Shown here: in pieces, positions 49,828 through 60,404 of the stretch
How positions within the stretch are numbered: position 1 is the first letter of the stretch
Layout of the letters: the number at the start of each line of letters is the position of its first letter
Position numbers and translations under genes: made by a program
Notes under the pieces: generated by a model
The model's database searches: none
Seen by the model: only the letters and a program-made list of their open reading frames with translations
Told to the model about the DNA's origin: nothing
Assembly: GCF_002270415.1 (NCBI RefSeq)
Contig: NZ_NNRI01000007.1
Span: 1,302,001 to 1,366,000, forward strand
DNA length: 64,000 nt
From: Mesorhizobium sophorae
GTDB lineage: Bacteria > Pseudomonadota > Alphaproteobacteria > Rhizobiales > Rhizobiaceae
Direction of reading: 5' to 3'

Positions 49828-50637
49828 ATGCAGGCCGCTTCTACCTCAAAATCCGACTTCCCCTGGTGGCTGGTCGTGGCCGTGGCCATCGCGATTGCGG
49901 TGGCCGTCTTCGTTGCCACCAGCAACCTCTACGCCCAGGTCTTCGCCACCGTAGCCAAGGGCATAGGCATTACCGTTTTCGTCACCGTGATTGCCTTCGT
50001 TTTGGCGTCTGGCATTGGCCTCGGCATCGCGCTGATGGGGCTGTCGGGCTCGCGCTGGCTACGCCAGATCGCCCGCTTCTATGTCGAGATCATCCGCGGC
50101 GTGCCGATCCTGGTGCTGTTGTTCTGGATCGCCTTCGTCGGCGCGCCGGCCTTCGTTGCGGGTTGGAATGCCCTGACCGCACCGCTGCAGAATGCTGGCC
50201 TTGTGGGCGAATTGCTGGTGCGCGACGTGTCGCTCTTGTGGCGCGCCATCATGGCGCTGACCATCGGCTATTCGGCGTTCATCTCGGAGGTCTTTCGCGC
50301 CGGCATCCAGGCCGTCGAGAAGGGCCAGATCGAGGCGGCGAAGGCGCTCGGCCTGACACGCGCTCAACGCTTCCGGCTGATCGTGTTTCCGCAGGCGATC
50401 CGAACCATCCTGCCGCCGCTCGGCAATGATTTCGTCGCCCTGGTCAAGGATTCCTCGCTGGTCTCGGTCCTCGGCGTCGCCGACATCACGCAGATGGGCA
50501 AGGTCTATGCCGCGGGGTCGTTCCGCTTCTTCGAGACCTATTCGATCGTCGCCTACATCTATCTCATCCTGACCGTCGGCCTGTCGCTGGCCTTGCGGGC
50601 GCTGGAACGGCGGTTGCGCCGCCAGCACGAAGAATAG
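49828..50637 (+). CDS. Polar amino acid ABC transporter permease
   Basis: A 269-residue HisMQ-type permease with about five to six helices. The coupling loop EAAKALGLTRAQRFRLIVFPQAIRTILPPLGN (about residues 170-200) is diagnostic. It likely pairs with itself or an unlinked partner. The usual ATPase gene is missing from the cluster. Confidence 0.9.
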   Translation: MQAASTSKSDFPWWLVVAVAIAIAVAVFVATSNLYAQVFATVAKGIGITVFVTVIAFVLASGIGLGIALMGLSGSRWLRQIARFYVEIIRGVPILVLLFWIAFVGAPAFVAGWNALTAPLQNAGLVGELLVRDVSLLWRAIMALTIGYSAFISEVFRAGIQAVEKGQIEAAKALGLTRAQRFRLIVFPQAIRTILPPLGNDFVALVKDSSLVSVLGVADITQMGKVYAAGSFRFFETYSIVAYIYLILTVGLSLALRALERRLRRQHEE

Positions 50638-50695
50638 TTTTTGGACCGGGACAGCGCTACGATCCTTGTCGGCATATCTCGAATGAGGAGGTCAC

Positions 50696-51331
50696 ATGAT
50701 CGTCGACAAAGCCAATGCGGCGCTGGATTCCGTCTACACCGCCGACACGCCGGAAGCGCTGGCCGAGGCCTATGCCGCATGGGCCGCGACCTATGACAGC
50801 GAGACCGCTTCGCTTGGCTATTTGCTGCCTTTCCTGATCACCGCCTGGGTGGCCCGCCACGTGCCGGCGGGCGAAGGACCGCTGCTCGATGCCGGCTGCG
50901 GCACCGGCCTGTCGGGCCCGTCGCTGCAGGCGCTGGGCTACCGCGACATTGCCGGGCTCGACCTCTCCGACGACATGCTGAAAATCGCCGGCAGCCGAAA
51001 TGCCTACAGCGAGCTGAAACAAGCGATGCTCGGCGGGCCGCTGCCGTGGCCGGATGGCCATTTCCGCGCTTTCTTCTCAACCGGCGTTTTCACCATCAGC
51101 CATGCGCCGGCCTTGAGCCTGCATGAGCTGGTGCGCATCACCCGGAAGGGCGGCCACGCCGTCTTCACCGTGCGCGACCAGGTTTTTGCGAGCGGCGGCT
51201 TCCAGGCCGTGTTCGACGAACTGGAGCAGGCGAAGACATGGCGGCAGGTCGAGCAAAGCCCATGGTTTCGCTGCTACGCGATCGCCGAGCCCGATGCGCT
51301 GGTGAAGACCTTCGTTTTTGAGGTGATGTGA
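50696..51331 (+). CDS. Class I SAM-dependent methyltransferase
   Basis: A 211-residue methyltransferase. Motif I LLDAGCGTGLSG is near residues 62-73, the acidic GLDLSDDML near 85-93, and the post-motif region VRITRKGGHAVFTVRD near 143-158. The N-terminal YAAWAATYDSETA is typical of small-molecule methyltransferases (Williams-Beuren/UbiE-like). GAGGAGG lies before ATG. The substrate is unknown. Confidence 0.88.
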   Translation: MIVDKANAALDSVYTADTPEALAEAYAAWAATYDSETASLGYLLPFLITAWVARHVPAGEGPLLDAGCGTGLSGPSLQALGYRDIAGLDLSDDMLKIAGSRNAYSELKQAMLGGPLPWPDGHFRAFFSTGVFTISHAPALSLHELVRITRKGGHAVFTVRDQVFASGGFQAVFDELEQAKTWRQVEQSPWFRCYAIAEPDALVKTFVFEVM

Positions 51332-51603
51332 GCGGCGAGGAACCGACGTCCTGCGACGGCAGCTTCCAATTGCCGAAAAGCCAAAACATTGGTATGAGCC
51401 ACGCCATGGAAGAGCTTTTTGGCGATCCGGCCTATAAGGGGTTCGTGCTGCAGGACAGAAAACGCCTGCCGTCGCGTTTCTCCGCGCGCGTCTCCGGCGC
51501 ACTGACCAGCCGACTACCCTAGGTCGACCTGTCCAGGTCGTTTCGCCGGACCGGTGATCCGGCATCTGCTCTTTCCCATTCTCATATCGACGGATTTACG
51601 CAC
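51332..51603 (+). other. leuC leader region with two hairpins and a possible short ORF
   Basis: GGTCGACCTGTCCAGGTCG (from about 51522) and GCCGGACCGGTGATCCGGC (about 51547-51566) are consecutive hairpins just before leuC. A short frame (51328-51522) has no family and no Leu-codon run, so a classical leucine attenuator is not supported. Nothing else was recognised. Confidence 0.4.
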
Positions 51604-53013
<1,410 letters not shown>

Positions 53014-53043
53014 CGCTGGAGCCTTCGACTTCCAATGCATGCC

Positions 53044-53079
53044 AGACCCCGGATCGCCTTGCGGCTCCGGGGTCTTTTT
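53044..53079 (+). terminator. Intrinsic terminator of leuC
   Basis: AGACCCCGG pairs with CCGGGGTCT around a 13-base loop, followed by TTTTT. Confidence 0.92.
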
Positions 53080-53176
53080 CATCCGCTCCGTTGCATATTC
53101 AGCTTTCGCTTAACTGCTTGTTTGGGCTTGCACCCTAAGGTCTTCCCTGACGTAAGCGAGGGGAAGTCACAGTCCT

Positions 53177-54373
53177 TTGGACACCGGTCTGTTCATAGCG
53201 CTGCTCAATCCGACGATCGCGCTGGCACTCGGCGCGGCCTTCCTCGTGCTATGGTCCTATCAACGCCACCGCCCATATCTCGCCGTTTTGGCGATCAGCT
53301 ACGGTCTCTCGGCGGTCGGCTTCCTGCTGCAGTATTTCACCTTGCCCTTCGGCATGCAGCTGACCAAGCTGACGTCGAACATCTGCTTCACCGTTGCCGG
53401 TTGCTGCCTGTCCAGCGCCATCATCCACCGCTATGGCCGCAAGGTGCCCTATGTCGGGATCGGCGTACTGGCCGGCGGTGGCCTGGCGTCGTTTTGCTGG
53501 CTCCTGTTCGTCGCGCCGGATCTCACCTGGCGCATCCTGGCGATGAATTTCGCTTTCGGCGGGATCAGTCTTCTGGTCGCCGCCGAACTGCGCCCGGTGC
53601 GCCGCAATGGCCCGACCGAAAACATCCTGTTCGTGCTGTCGCTGCTGTCGGGCCTGAACTTCTTCGTGCGAACCCTTGTCGTCGTCATCGCGCACGGACC
53701 CTTCACCAGCTATGACGGCTTCTATGCCTCGTCCTACTGGACGACGGCGCTGCTGTCGCATGCACTGCTGTCGCTGCTGATTGCGCTCTGCCTGTTCTCC
53801 GCCGCGGCACTTGACGTGATGAAGGCGCTGAAGACCGAGACCTACACCGACCCGCTTTCGGGTCTTCTCAATCGCCGCGGCTTCGAGGAGCAGGGCATGC
53901 AGCTGTTGCGGCACTGCGCCACGGCGCGCTTCCCCGTCGCGCTGGTGCTGGCCGACCTCGATCATTTCAAGGCGCTCAACGACGTACACGGGCATGCGGC
54001 GGGCGATCGGGTGATCGCCGACTTCGCCAGCAAGCTTCGATTGGCCGCCGGGACGCGCGGCGTTGCCGGGCGTATCGGCGGCGAAGAGTTTGCCGTGCTG
54101 CTGCCGTTGAGTGATCTCGCCGCCGCGCGGCTGTTCGCCGAGGCCGTGCGCACGGTCTATTCGGCCGGCCAGGTCGACGGGCTTCCTGCCGGCACCAAGG
54201 TGACAGCCAGCTTCGGCGTGGCTGCCCGCAACGGCGACGAGGCGCTGGAGCCGCTGATGCGCCGTGCCGACGATGCGCTCTACAAGGCCAAGAAGAATGG
54301 CCGCGACAGCGTGCGCCTGTCCTATGAGCGCCCGGAAACGGTGTTCGTGCCGGAGCCGCTCAAGGTGGGCTGA
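53177..54373 (+). CDS. Membrane-bound diguanylate cyclase (GGDEF), copy 1
   Basis: A 398-residue protein: seven membrane helices (residues 5-215) that form a 7TM sensor, then a GGDEF domain (about 225-385) making cyclic di-GMP. The active motif is GGEEF and DLDHFKALNDVHGH the metal/substrate site; no RxxD inhibitory site is present. A TTG start at 53177 is taken as no ATG fits. It is closely related in layout and length to the next gene, suggesting tandem duplication. Confidence 0.87.
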   Translation: MDTGLFIALLNPTIALALGAAFLVLWSYQRHRPYLAVLAISYGLSAVGFLLQYFTLPFGMQLTKLTSNICFTVAGCCLSSAIIHRYGRKVPYVGIGVLAGGGLASFCWLLFVAPDLTWRILAMNFAFGGISLLVAAELRPVRRNGPTENILFVLSLLSGLNFFVRTLVVVIAHGPFTSYDGFYASSYWTTALLSHALLSLLIALCLFSAAALDVMKALKTETYTDPLSGLLNRRGFEEQGMQLLRHCATARFPVALVLADLDHFKALNDVHGHAAGDRVIADFASKLRLAAGTRGVAGRIGGEEFAVLLPLSDLAAARLFAEAVRTVYSAGQVDGLPAGTKVTASFGVAARNGDEALEPLMRRADDALYKAKKNGRDSVRLSYERPETVFVPEPLKVG

Positions 54374-54449
54374 TCGCGCCCCGCCGGGCCAGCGTTAACG
54401 TCTTCTTCGCCGCTCGATGCTTAGCTGTCGGCGCGGGTTCGGGAAGACT

Positions 54450-55646
54450 ATGAGCGGCGCCAATTTCATCCTGTTGATCAATGTGTCGGTCGCCGGCCTG
54501 TTGGCGGCGTCCTTCATCGCGGTCGCGTTGCATGAGGCCGGCCGCGCCGCGCCGCGCTGGCTGGCGTTCGGCTATCTGCTGGGCATGGTGTATTTCGCCA
54601 TCGAATTCAGCATCCCCGCCTTCGACAACGCGCGGCCGGTGGTCGTTGCCGCCTTCGCGGTGTTCCTGGGCGCCACCATCGCCTTCAATGGCGGCCTGGC
54701 GCACAAATACGGCGTGGCTCCGCCGTGGAAGCAGATGCTGTTCTTCCTCGTCGCCACCTCTGTCGCGGTGTACTTCGTGCAGGACCTGCCGCGCCAGTCG
54801 CTGGCCCGCATGATGGCCTACCAGCTTCCCTATGCGGTCATGCAGTTCATCGGTCTCGTGATCGTGTGGTCGTCGCGGCAAAGGCACGCCCGTCTCGACC
54901 GCATCCTGATGGCGGTGCTAGCGGCCAGCGGACTGCAGTTTGCTTCAAAGCCGTTCATCGCGCATGCGCTCGGCGGCTGGGGCGCCAACCCGCAGGCCTA
55001 TCTGCAAAGCAACTACGCGCTGGTGTCTCAGTCGCTCGGCACCGTCTTTGGCTTGGCGCTGGCGCTGCTGATTCTGGCCATCCTGGTTCGCGACGTGCTC
55101 GCCGAGGTGACGTCGAGGTCGGAGACGGACACGCTTTCGCGCCTGCTCAACCGCGGCGGCTTCGCCCGCCACGCTGAGCAGGCAGTGCTGGGCGCCGTGC
55201 GGCAAGGCGTGCCGGTCGCGCTGGTCATCGCCGACCTCGATCATTTCAAGACCGTCAACGACAGCTTCGGCCATGCGTCCGGCGACCGGGTGATCGAGAC
55301 CTTTGCCGGTTTCCTGCGCGAGGCCGCCGCCGACCACCATGTCGCCGGCCGCATCGGCGGCGAGGAGTTCGCCATCATCCTGCCGGGAACCAACCTTGCC
55401 GCCGCCCGGCTGTTCGCCGAGGGCGCGCGCAGCGCTTTCAGCGCGCTGCCCATCGATGGACTGCCGGTGGACAATCGCTGCACGGCAAGCTTCGGCGTCG
55501 CCGAGCTTCATCCGAGCGAGGATTTTGCCGGTCTGATGCGGCGCGCCGACCAGGCACTTTACCAGGCGAAGAATGCCGGGCGCGATTGTGTGCGTGTCTC
55601 CGCCGGGCCGGCCGGCGGAAGAGAGATTACAGCCGGCGCTGGTTAG
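54450..55646 (+). CDS. Membrane-bound diguanylate cyclase (GGDEF), copy 2
   Basis: A 398-residue paralogue of the preceding gene, again seven helices (to about residue 215) and a GGDEF domain with DLDHFKTVNDSFGH, GRIGGEEFAIILPG and RADQALYQAKNAGRD. The active motif is GGEEF, without RxxD. GGGAAG precedes ATG 54450, 76 bases after copy 1. Different sensor halves with shared cyclase halves suggest two inputs to one second messenger. Confidence 0.88.
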   Translation: MSGANFILLINVSVAGLLAASFIAVALHEAGRAAPRWLAFGYLLGMVYFAIEFSIPAFDNARPVVVAAFAVFLGATIAFNGGLAHKYGVAPPWKQMLFFLVATSVAVYFVQDLPRQSLARMMAYQLPYAVMQFIGLVIVWSSRQRHARLDRILMAVLAASGLQFASKPFIAHALGGWGANPQAYLQSNYALVSQSLGTVFGLALALLILAILVRDVLAEVTSRSETDTLSRLLNRGGFARHAEQAVLGAVRQGVPVALVIADLDHFKTVNDSFGHASGDRVIETFAGFLREAAADHHVAGRIGGEEFAIILPGTNLAAARLFAEGARSAFSALPIDGLPVDNRCTASFGVAELHPSEDFAGLMRRADQALYQAKNAGRDCVRVSAGPAGGREITAGAG

Positions 55647-55653
55647 ATCCGGA

Positions 55654-56016
55654 TCACTGGCAGGGGCTGAGCTCGGGCATCTCGCCATCAGCAAGCCCGT
55701 ACATATAGCTGCGCCCTTTCACGAACACCGGCGGCCGGTAACAATCGCCGGAGCCGGTGATTTCGTCCGATTCATTCTCGTAGATCACCTTGGGCTGGCC
55801 GGCGCCGGTGTAGTCGGACAGCTGCTTGGCCAATTTGCCTTCGCCGACCAGGATGCGCTTGTAGCCGGCGGCGCTGTCGATGACGAGATTGCCGAGCGAA
55901 TCGGCGTAGACGCGGTCGTGGTGGCGTGCGCCAGCGAGCGCTGGCGCCGCCAGGCCAACGACGGAAGCCGCCACGATGAGCGCCGCAAGGCGCATTCTTT
56001 CCGAGTTCGAACGCAT
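55654..56016 (-). CDS. Exported hypothetical protein
   Basis: I do not recognise a family. The 120-residue product has a signal peptide (about residues 1-28), a middle with ADSLGNLVIDSAAGYKRILVG, and two cysteines (near GDCYRP and the final PCQ). GGAGGACGCC directly precedes its ATG. It converges tightly with the second cyclase gene (7-base gap). Confidence 0.65.
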   Translation of the reverse strand: MRSNSERMRLAALIVAASVVGLAAPALAGARHHDRVYADSLGNLVIDSAAGYKRILVGEGKLAKQLSDYTGAGQPKVIYENESDEITGSGDCYRPPVFVKGRSYMYGLADGEMPELSPCQ

Positions 56017-56268
56017 GGCGTCCTCCTTGTTTAGAGGAAAGCCTCCTCGAAACAGAAATTAACCTTTTCTTAACCTTTGTTAAGAGGCCGGCGCGTTTCG
56101 CAGCGATGTCTCGGTAAACATGGTTAATATCCGACTGGGTGGAAAATCCGGTGGCCATCTTTCGGCCATGCTTGGCCGCACCATCGCGGCCGGCGTCCAG
56201 TTCGGCATAGGATGACCTTGATCTTGGCAACGCATCGTGGCCGGTTTGCCGCGCGGGAGGGACAGCAT

Positions 56269-56667
56269 ATGGCGCCAGGCCGGACGTTTCGGGTGACGCT
56301 TGTCCTGTTGCCGCTTCTGGTCGCCATGGCCTGCGTGCCGCAGAATGATCCTCCGAGAGCCGGCAACAGGGCCGCTACGTCGTTCTCGCTGGCGCCTGCC
56401 GCCTCGGCGGGCGGTTCCGGCACCGACATGACCTCGCCGCAGCCGCGCACCGCGACCTACAGTTGCGCCGATGGCGGCAGGATGACCATCGAGAATCTTG
56501 GCACCTCGGTGCATGTTCTCGGGTCCGACGGTACCAGCGAAGATCTGCAGGCCTCGCCGGCCAACCAGAACAGCCGTTACCAGCAGGCGCATGACGCGAT
56601 TGTGATCGATGGCCGCGAAGCGCTGGTCATGAAGGCTGGGTCGACGCCGGTGACCTGCAAGCGCTGA
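56269..56667 (+). CDS. MliC-like lysozyme-inhibitor domain lipoprotein
   Basis: A 132-residue lipoprotein. The signal peptide ends in VAMAC (lipid-attached Cys), followed by a Ser/Ala-rich linker and a C-terminal domain. That domain starts ATYSCADGGRMTIEN and ends SRYQQAHDAIVIDGREALVM...VTCKR, the MliC pattern of C-type lysozyme inhibitors. GGAGGG before ATG 56269 fixes the start. A link to resisting host or predator lysozyme is plausible but untested. Confidence 0.72.
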   Translation: MAPGRTFRVTLVLLPLLVAMACVPQNDPPRAGNRAATSFSLAPAASAGGSGTDMTSPQPRTATYSCADGGRMTIENLGTSVHVLGSDGTSEDLQASPANQNSRYQQAHDAIVIDGREALVMKAGSTPVTCKR

Positions 56668-56762
56668 CTTGGGGGCCATGTCGGACCGCTATGTTGCACT
56701 GCAGCGATAGCGAGCCGGCTTCGGCCCAATCACCGCTAATCGATTGAAGCCTGCGCCTGCCT

Positions 56763-56793
56763 TTTAGTCAGACTAAATTACGTTTTCGAAACG
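56763..56793 (+). promoter_or_regulatory. Two palindromes upstream of sdhC, candidate operators
   Basis: TTTAGTC-A-GACTAAA (56763-56777) is a perfect 7+1+7 inverted repeat; CGTTT-TCG-AAACG (56781-56793) is a second. Neither matches the Irr box spacing. They lie 12 or more bases before the sdh promoter -35. Confidence 0.5.
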
Positions 56794-56804
56794 GTTTTCT
56801 GGCT

Positions 56805-56833
56805 TTGACGCGGTGCAAAAAGAGCATTAGAAA
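56805..56833 (+). promoter_or_regulatory. Putative sigma-70 promoter of sdhCDA
   Basis: TTGACG (56805-56810), exactly 17 bases, TAGAAA (56828-56833). It would start transcription near 56840, giving a 75-base leader. Confidence 0.55.
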
Positions 56834-56913
56834 CCGGCTGTCCGAAGTCGCATCCGGAAGCGGCAATGCCGCATTTCCACCTGAGGCTCCAGGGACGCCG
56901 AACTGGGGGAGCC

Positions 56914-57318
56914 ATGAGCAAATCACCAGCCACCCGCGCAAGACCGCTTTCGCCGCACCTGACCGTGTACCGGCCGCCGATCACCATGACGATGTCGATC
57001 ATCCATCGCATCACCGGCGGCGCGCTCTATTTCGGCACGCTGCTGGTCGCCATATGGCTGATGGCGGCGGCAAGCTCGCAGCCGACGTTCGACTGGATCA
57101 ATTGGGCCTTCGGCACCTGGCTCGGCCGGCTGATCCTGTTCGGCTACACCTGGGCGCTGATGCACCACATGCTGGGTGGTGTGCGCCATCTGGTCTGGGA
57201 CACCGGCGCCGGCCTGGAGAAGCACACGGCCTCGAAGATCGCCTGGGCGACGCTGGCCGGCTCGGTCCTGCTCACGCTGCTGATCTGGATCGCCGGCTAT
57301 ATGGCGCGGGGAGCCTGA
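56914..57318 (+). CDS. sdhC: Succinate dehydrogenase cytochrome b556 subunit
   Basis: A 134-residue membrane anchor with three helices. [26 protein letters not shown] (in two parts, residues 10-35) and [15 protein letters not shown] (near 88-102) contain the heme-ligand His and quinone-site Ser/Arg. It anchors SdhAB to the membrane and binds heme b and ubiquinone with SdhD. GGGGGAG precedes the ATG. Confidence 0.93.
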   Translation: MSKSPATRARPLSPHLTVYRPPITMTMSIIHRITGGALYFGTLLVAIWLMAAASSQPTFDWINWAFGTWLGRLILFGYTWALMHHMLGGVRHLVWDTGAGLEKHTASKIAWATLAGSVLLTLLIWIAGYMARGA

Positions 57319-57320
57319 TC

Positions 57321-57716
57321 ATGAGCACTGGCAAGACCGACATGCGCACGCCGCTGGCGAAAGTCCGCGGCCTGGGTTCGGCCCGCGAGGGCACCGGGCA
57401 TTTCTGGCGCCAGCGCCTCACCGCCATCGCCAACATCCCGCTGACACTGTTCTTCGTCGGTTTCCTGATCGCGCTCAACGGCGCCGGCTACGCGGACGTG
57501 CGAGCCGCGCTTGCCGATCCGTTCGTGGCGCTGGTGCTGGCCCTGGTGCTCATCTCAGGGCTCATCCATATGCGGCTCGGCATGCAGGTGATCATCGAGG
57601 ACTACGTGCATGGCGAAGGCATGAAGCTGGCGCTTATCGCGCTCAATACGTTTTTCACCATAGCGGTCGGCGTCGCCTCGATCTTCGCCCTGCTCAAGCT
57701 GGCATTCGGAGGCTGA
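57321..57716 (+). CDS. sdhD: Succinate dehydrogenase membrane anchor subunit
   Basis: A 131-residue three-helix protein. [33 protein letters not shown] (in two parts) and the heme-ligand region [20 protein letters not shown] identify it. It begins two bases after sdhC and ends one base before sdhA. Confidence 0.92.
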   Translation: MSTGKTDMRTPLAKVRGLGSAREGTGHFWRQRLTAIANIPLTLFFVGFLIALNGAGYADVRAALADPFVALVLALVLISGLIHMRLGMQVIIEDYVHGEGMKLALIALNTFFTIAVGVASIFALLKLAFGG

Positions 57717-57717
57717 G

Positions 57718-59556
57718 TTGGCCAAGGACGCAAAAGGAGCCAACACCGGTTCCGCTTACACCTATGTCGATCACAAATTCGACGTGGTGGTCGTCGGCGC
57801 CGGTGGCGCCGGCCTGCGCGCCACGCTCGGCATGGCCGAACAGGGCCTGCGCACCGCCTGCATCACCAAGGTTTTCCCGACCCGCTCGCACACGGTGGCG
57901 GCGCAAGGCGGCATCGCCGCTTCGCTGTCCAACATGGGGCCTGATTCCTGGCAGTGGCATATGTACGACACCGTCAAAGGTTCGGACTGGCTGGGCGATG
58001 TCGACGCCATGGAATATCTGGTGCGCGAAGCGCCGGCGGCGGTCTACGAGCTCGAGCACTATGGCGTGCCGTTCTCGCGCACCGAAGAGGGCAAGATCTA
58101 CCAGCGGCCGTTCGGCGGCCACATGATGAATTACGGCGAAGGCCCGCCGGTGCAGCGTACCTGCGCGGCCGCAGACCGCACCGGCCACGCCATCCTGCAC
58201 ACGCTCTACGGCCAGTCGCTGAAGAATAACGCGCAGTTCTTCATCGAGTATTTCGCGCTCGACCTGATCATGGAGCCGGACGGTACCTGCACCGGCGTCG
58301 TCGCCTGGAACCTCGACGACGGCACCATCCACCGCTTCTCGGCCAAGATGGTGGTGCTGGCGACCGGCGGCTATGGCCGCTCCTATTTCTCGGCGACTTC
58401 GGCGCACACCTGCACCGGCGACGGCGGCGGCATGGCCGCACGCGCCGGCTTCCCGCTGCAAGACATGGAGTTCGTGCAGTTCCACCCGACCGGCATCTAC
58501 GGCGCCGGCTGCCTGATCACCGAAGGCGCGCGCGGCGAGGGCGGCTATCTCGTCAACTCCGAGGGCGAGCGCTTCATGGAGCGCTACGCGCCGTCGGCCA
58601 AGGACCTTGCCTCGCGCGACGTCGTCTCACGCTGCATGACGCTGGAGATCCGCGAAGGCCGCGGCGTCGGCCCGAAGAAGGACCACATCTTCCTGCACCT
58701 CGACCATCTCGATCCGGCCGTACTGCACGAAAGGCTGCCGGGAATTTCGGAATCGGCGAAGATCTTTGCCGGCGTCGACCTGACCAAGGAGCCGATCCCG
58801 GTCCTGCCGACGGTGCACTACAATATGGGCGGCGTGCCGACCAATTACTGGGGCGAGGTGCTCAACCCGACGCCGAGGAGCCCGGACAAGGTGTCGCCCG
58901 GGCTGATGGCGGTCGGCGAAGCGGGCTGCGCCTCGGTGCATGGCGCCAACCGGCTGGGTTCGAACTCGCTGATCGACCTGGTGGTGTTCGGCCGCGCGGC
59001 CGCGATCCGGGCCGGCCAGGTCATCGACCGCAAGTCGGCGATCCCGGCGCCCAACGAAGCCTCTGTCGAAAAGATCATGGGCCGCTTCGACCGGCTCCGC
59101 CACGCCAACGGCTCGACACCGACGGCAAGCTTGCGCGAAAAAATGCAGCGGGCAATGCAGGAAGACGCGGCGGTGTTCCGCACGCAGGAATCGCTGGAGA
59201 ATGGCTGCAAGCGCATTTCGGAAATCTGGACCGAGCTCAAGGACATAAAGGTGTTCGACCGTTCGATGATCTGGAACTCCGACCTGGTCGAGACGCTGGA
59301 ACTGGAAAACCTGATGGCCAACGCCATCACAACGGTCTACAGCGCCGAGGCGCGCAAGGAGAGCCGCGGGGCGCATGCGCGGGAAGATTTTTCGGCGCGC
59401 GACGACACGGCCTGGCGCAAGCATACGCTGGCCCGGCTCAGCGAAGACGGCAAGGTGACGCTCAGCTACAGGCTGGTGCACACCGAGCCGCTGCTGGCGG
59501 AAAAGGACGGCGGCATCAGCCTCGCCAAGATCGCGCCCAAGGCCAGGGTGTATTGA
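57718..59556 (+). CDS. sdhA: Succinate dehydrogenase flavoprotein subunit
   Basis: A 612-residue FAD subunit oxidising succinate to fumarate. The dinucleotide fold [12 protein letters not shown] is near residue 25, the covalent-FAD His in [11 protein letters not shown] near 60, and the active site in [13 protein letters not shown] and [24 protein letters not shown] start at 57718 is required; it follows the sdhD stop by one base. Confidence 0.96.
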   Translation: MAKDAKGANTGSAYTYVDHKFDVVVVGAGGAGLRATLGMAEQGLRTACITKVFPTRSHTVAAQGGIAASLSNMGPDSWQWHMYDTVKGSDWLGDVDAMEYLVREAPAAVYELEHYGVPFSRTEEGKIYQRPFGGHMMNYGEGPPVQRTCAAADRTGHAILHTLYGQSLKNNAQFFIEYFALDLIMEPDGTCTGVVAWNLDDGTIHRFSAKMVVLATGGYGRSYFSATSAHTCTGDGGGMAARAGFPLQDMEFVQFHPTGIYGAGCLITEGARGEGGYLVNSEGERFMERYAPSAKDLASRDVVSRCMTLEIREGRGVGPKKDHIFLHLDHLDPAVLHERLPGISESAKIFAGVDLTKEPIPVLPTVHYNMGGVPTNYWGEVLNPTPRSPDKVSPGLMAVGEAGCASVHGANRLGSNSLIDLVVFGRAAAIRAGQVIDRKSAIPAPNEASVEKIMGRFDRLRHANGSTPTASLREKMQRAMQEDAAVFRTQESLENGCKRISEIWTELKDIKVFDRSMIWNSDLVETLELENLMANAITTVYSAEARKESRGAHAREDFSARDDTAWRKHTLARLSEDGKVTLSYRLVHTEPLLAEKDGGISLAKIAPKARVY

Positions 59557-59558
59557 CC

Positions 59559-59996
59559 ATGGCGCCGGCGGCTTCGGGATATTCCGGTACGCCCCTTCCG
59601 GCCAAGCTCGGCCTGAAGGACGGGATGACCGCCGCCTTCATCGCGCTGCCATCGGAACTCGACGACCTGGCCGGCGCCGTGGCTTTTGCCAATGTCGACC
59701 GGCTGGCCGATTGGTCGGAGATTTCGGGAACGACCCAGAAATACGATGCCGTCCATGCCTTCACCCGGCAGCGCGCCGAGATCGAGGATCGCCTCGGCGA
59801 TGTCGAAGCGGCGATCAAGCGCGACGGCATGGTCTGGGTGTCCTGGCCGAAAAAGGCATCGAAGGTGCCGACCGACGTCACCGAGAGCGTCGTTCGCGCC
59901 GAGGCGCTGAAGCGCGACCTGGTCGACGTGAAAGTCGCCGCCGTCAATGAAATCTGGTCCGGGCTAAAGCTCGTCATCCGAAAAGACCGCAGGTAA
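59559..59996 (+). CDS. DUF3052 family protein
   Basis: A 145-residue protein of the DUF3052 type: YSGTPLPAKLGLKDGM near the start and MVWVSWPKKASKVPTDVTESVVR near residue 90 fit the family. The function is unknown. It lies two bases after sdhA, so is co-transcribed, and its TAA overlaps a decayed copy of the sdhB start, suggesting it once ran directly into sdhB. Confidence 0.78.
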   Translation: MAPAASGYSGTPLPAKLGLKDGMTAAFIALPSELDDLAGAVAFANVDRLADWSEISGTTQKYDAVHAFTRQRAEIEDRLGDVEAAIKRDGMVWVSWPKKASKVPTDVTESVVRAEALKRDLVDVKVAAVNEIWSGLKLVIRKDRR

Positions 59997-60205
59997 CGGT
60001 TGAACTGACGCTCCCCAAGAATTCGAAGATCCAGCAAGGCAAAACCTGACCGAAGCCGGATGGCGCACGGTCTCTATCGCGCTTTTCGATGACCTCTGCG
60101 ATATGGCTGGCGCTGTCGACTTTGCACAGATCGACCGGCTGGCCCGTCTGATCGAGAATTTCGGCGCTCGCCTGAAATACGATGCCGTCCATCTATCACA
60201 CAACA
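59996..60205 (+). pseudogene. Scar: decayed copies of the sdhB 5' end and of a DUF3052 gene
   Basis: 59996-60065 is nearly identical to the first 70 bases of sdhB (62152 onward), but the ATG is ACG and a TGG codon is TGA; most changes are C-to-T or G-to-A. 60070-60200 is a diverged copy of the middle of DUF3052 (MAGAVDFAQIDRLARL against LAGAVAFANVDRLADW, then KYDAVH in both). These are relics of a rearrangement that split sdhA-DUF3052 from sdhB. Confidence 0.85.
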
Positions 60206-60214
60206 ATGCGCTTA

Positions 60215-60296
60215 GAGCGGTTCACCGTTTCACGGAAACGACGAACCGCTCATGCACGCCGTTCGCCCAAAACCGAGGTCACTTTTGAGCGACGTA
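60215..60296. repeat. Palindrome GAGCGGTTC...GAACCGCTC and family C half-copy
   Basis: GAGCGGTTC (60215-60223) and GAACCGCTC (60243-60251) enclose CCGTTTC/GAAACG; at 60258-60296 a CGTTCGCCCAAAACC block pairs with TTTTGAGCGACG. Both are dispersed Mesorhizobium-type repeats and fill the gap before the OpgB-like gene. The rest of 59997-60404 shows nothing further. Confidence 0.75.
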
Positions 60297-60404
60297 TATT
60301 AGCGATCTCGAAAGTAATTGGCCGTTTGATATTTGCGCTCATCAGCATTGCCTTAGTATAGCTTTAAGTGATTCTCGATATCCACTTCGGAAATCGTCGA
60401 TCGA

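Noticed and set aside
51328..51522. 64-codon ORF between the methyltransferase and leuC
   Set aside because: No family, no run of Leu codons for attenuation, and only weak coding character; left as an unassigned leader.
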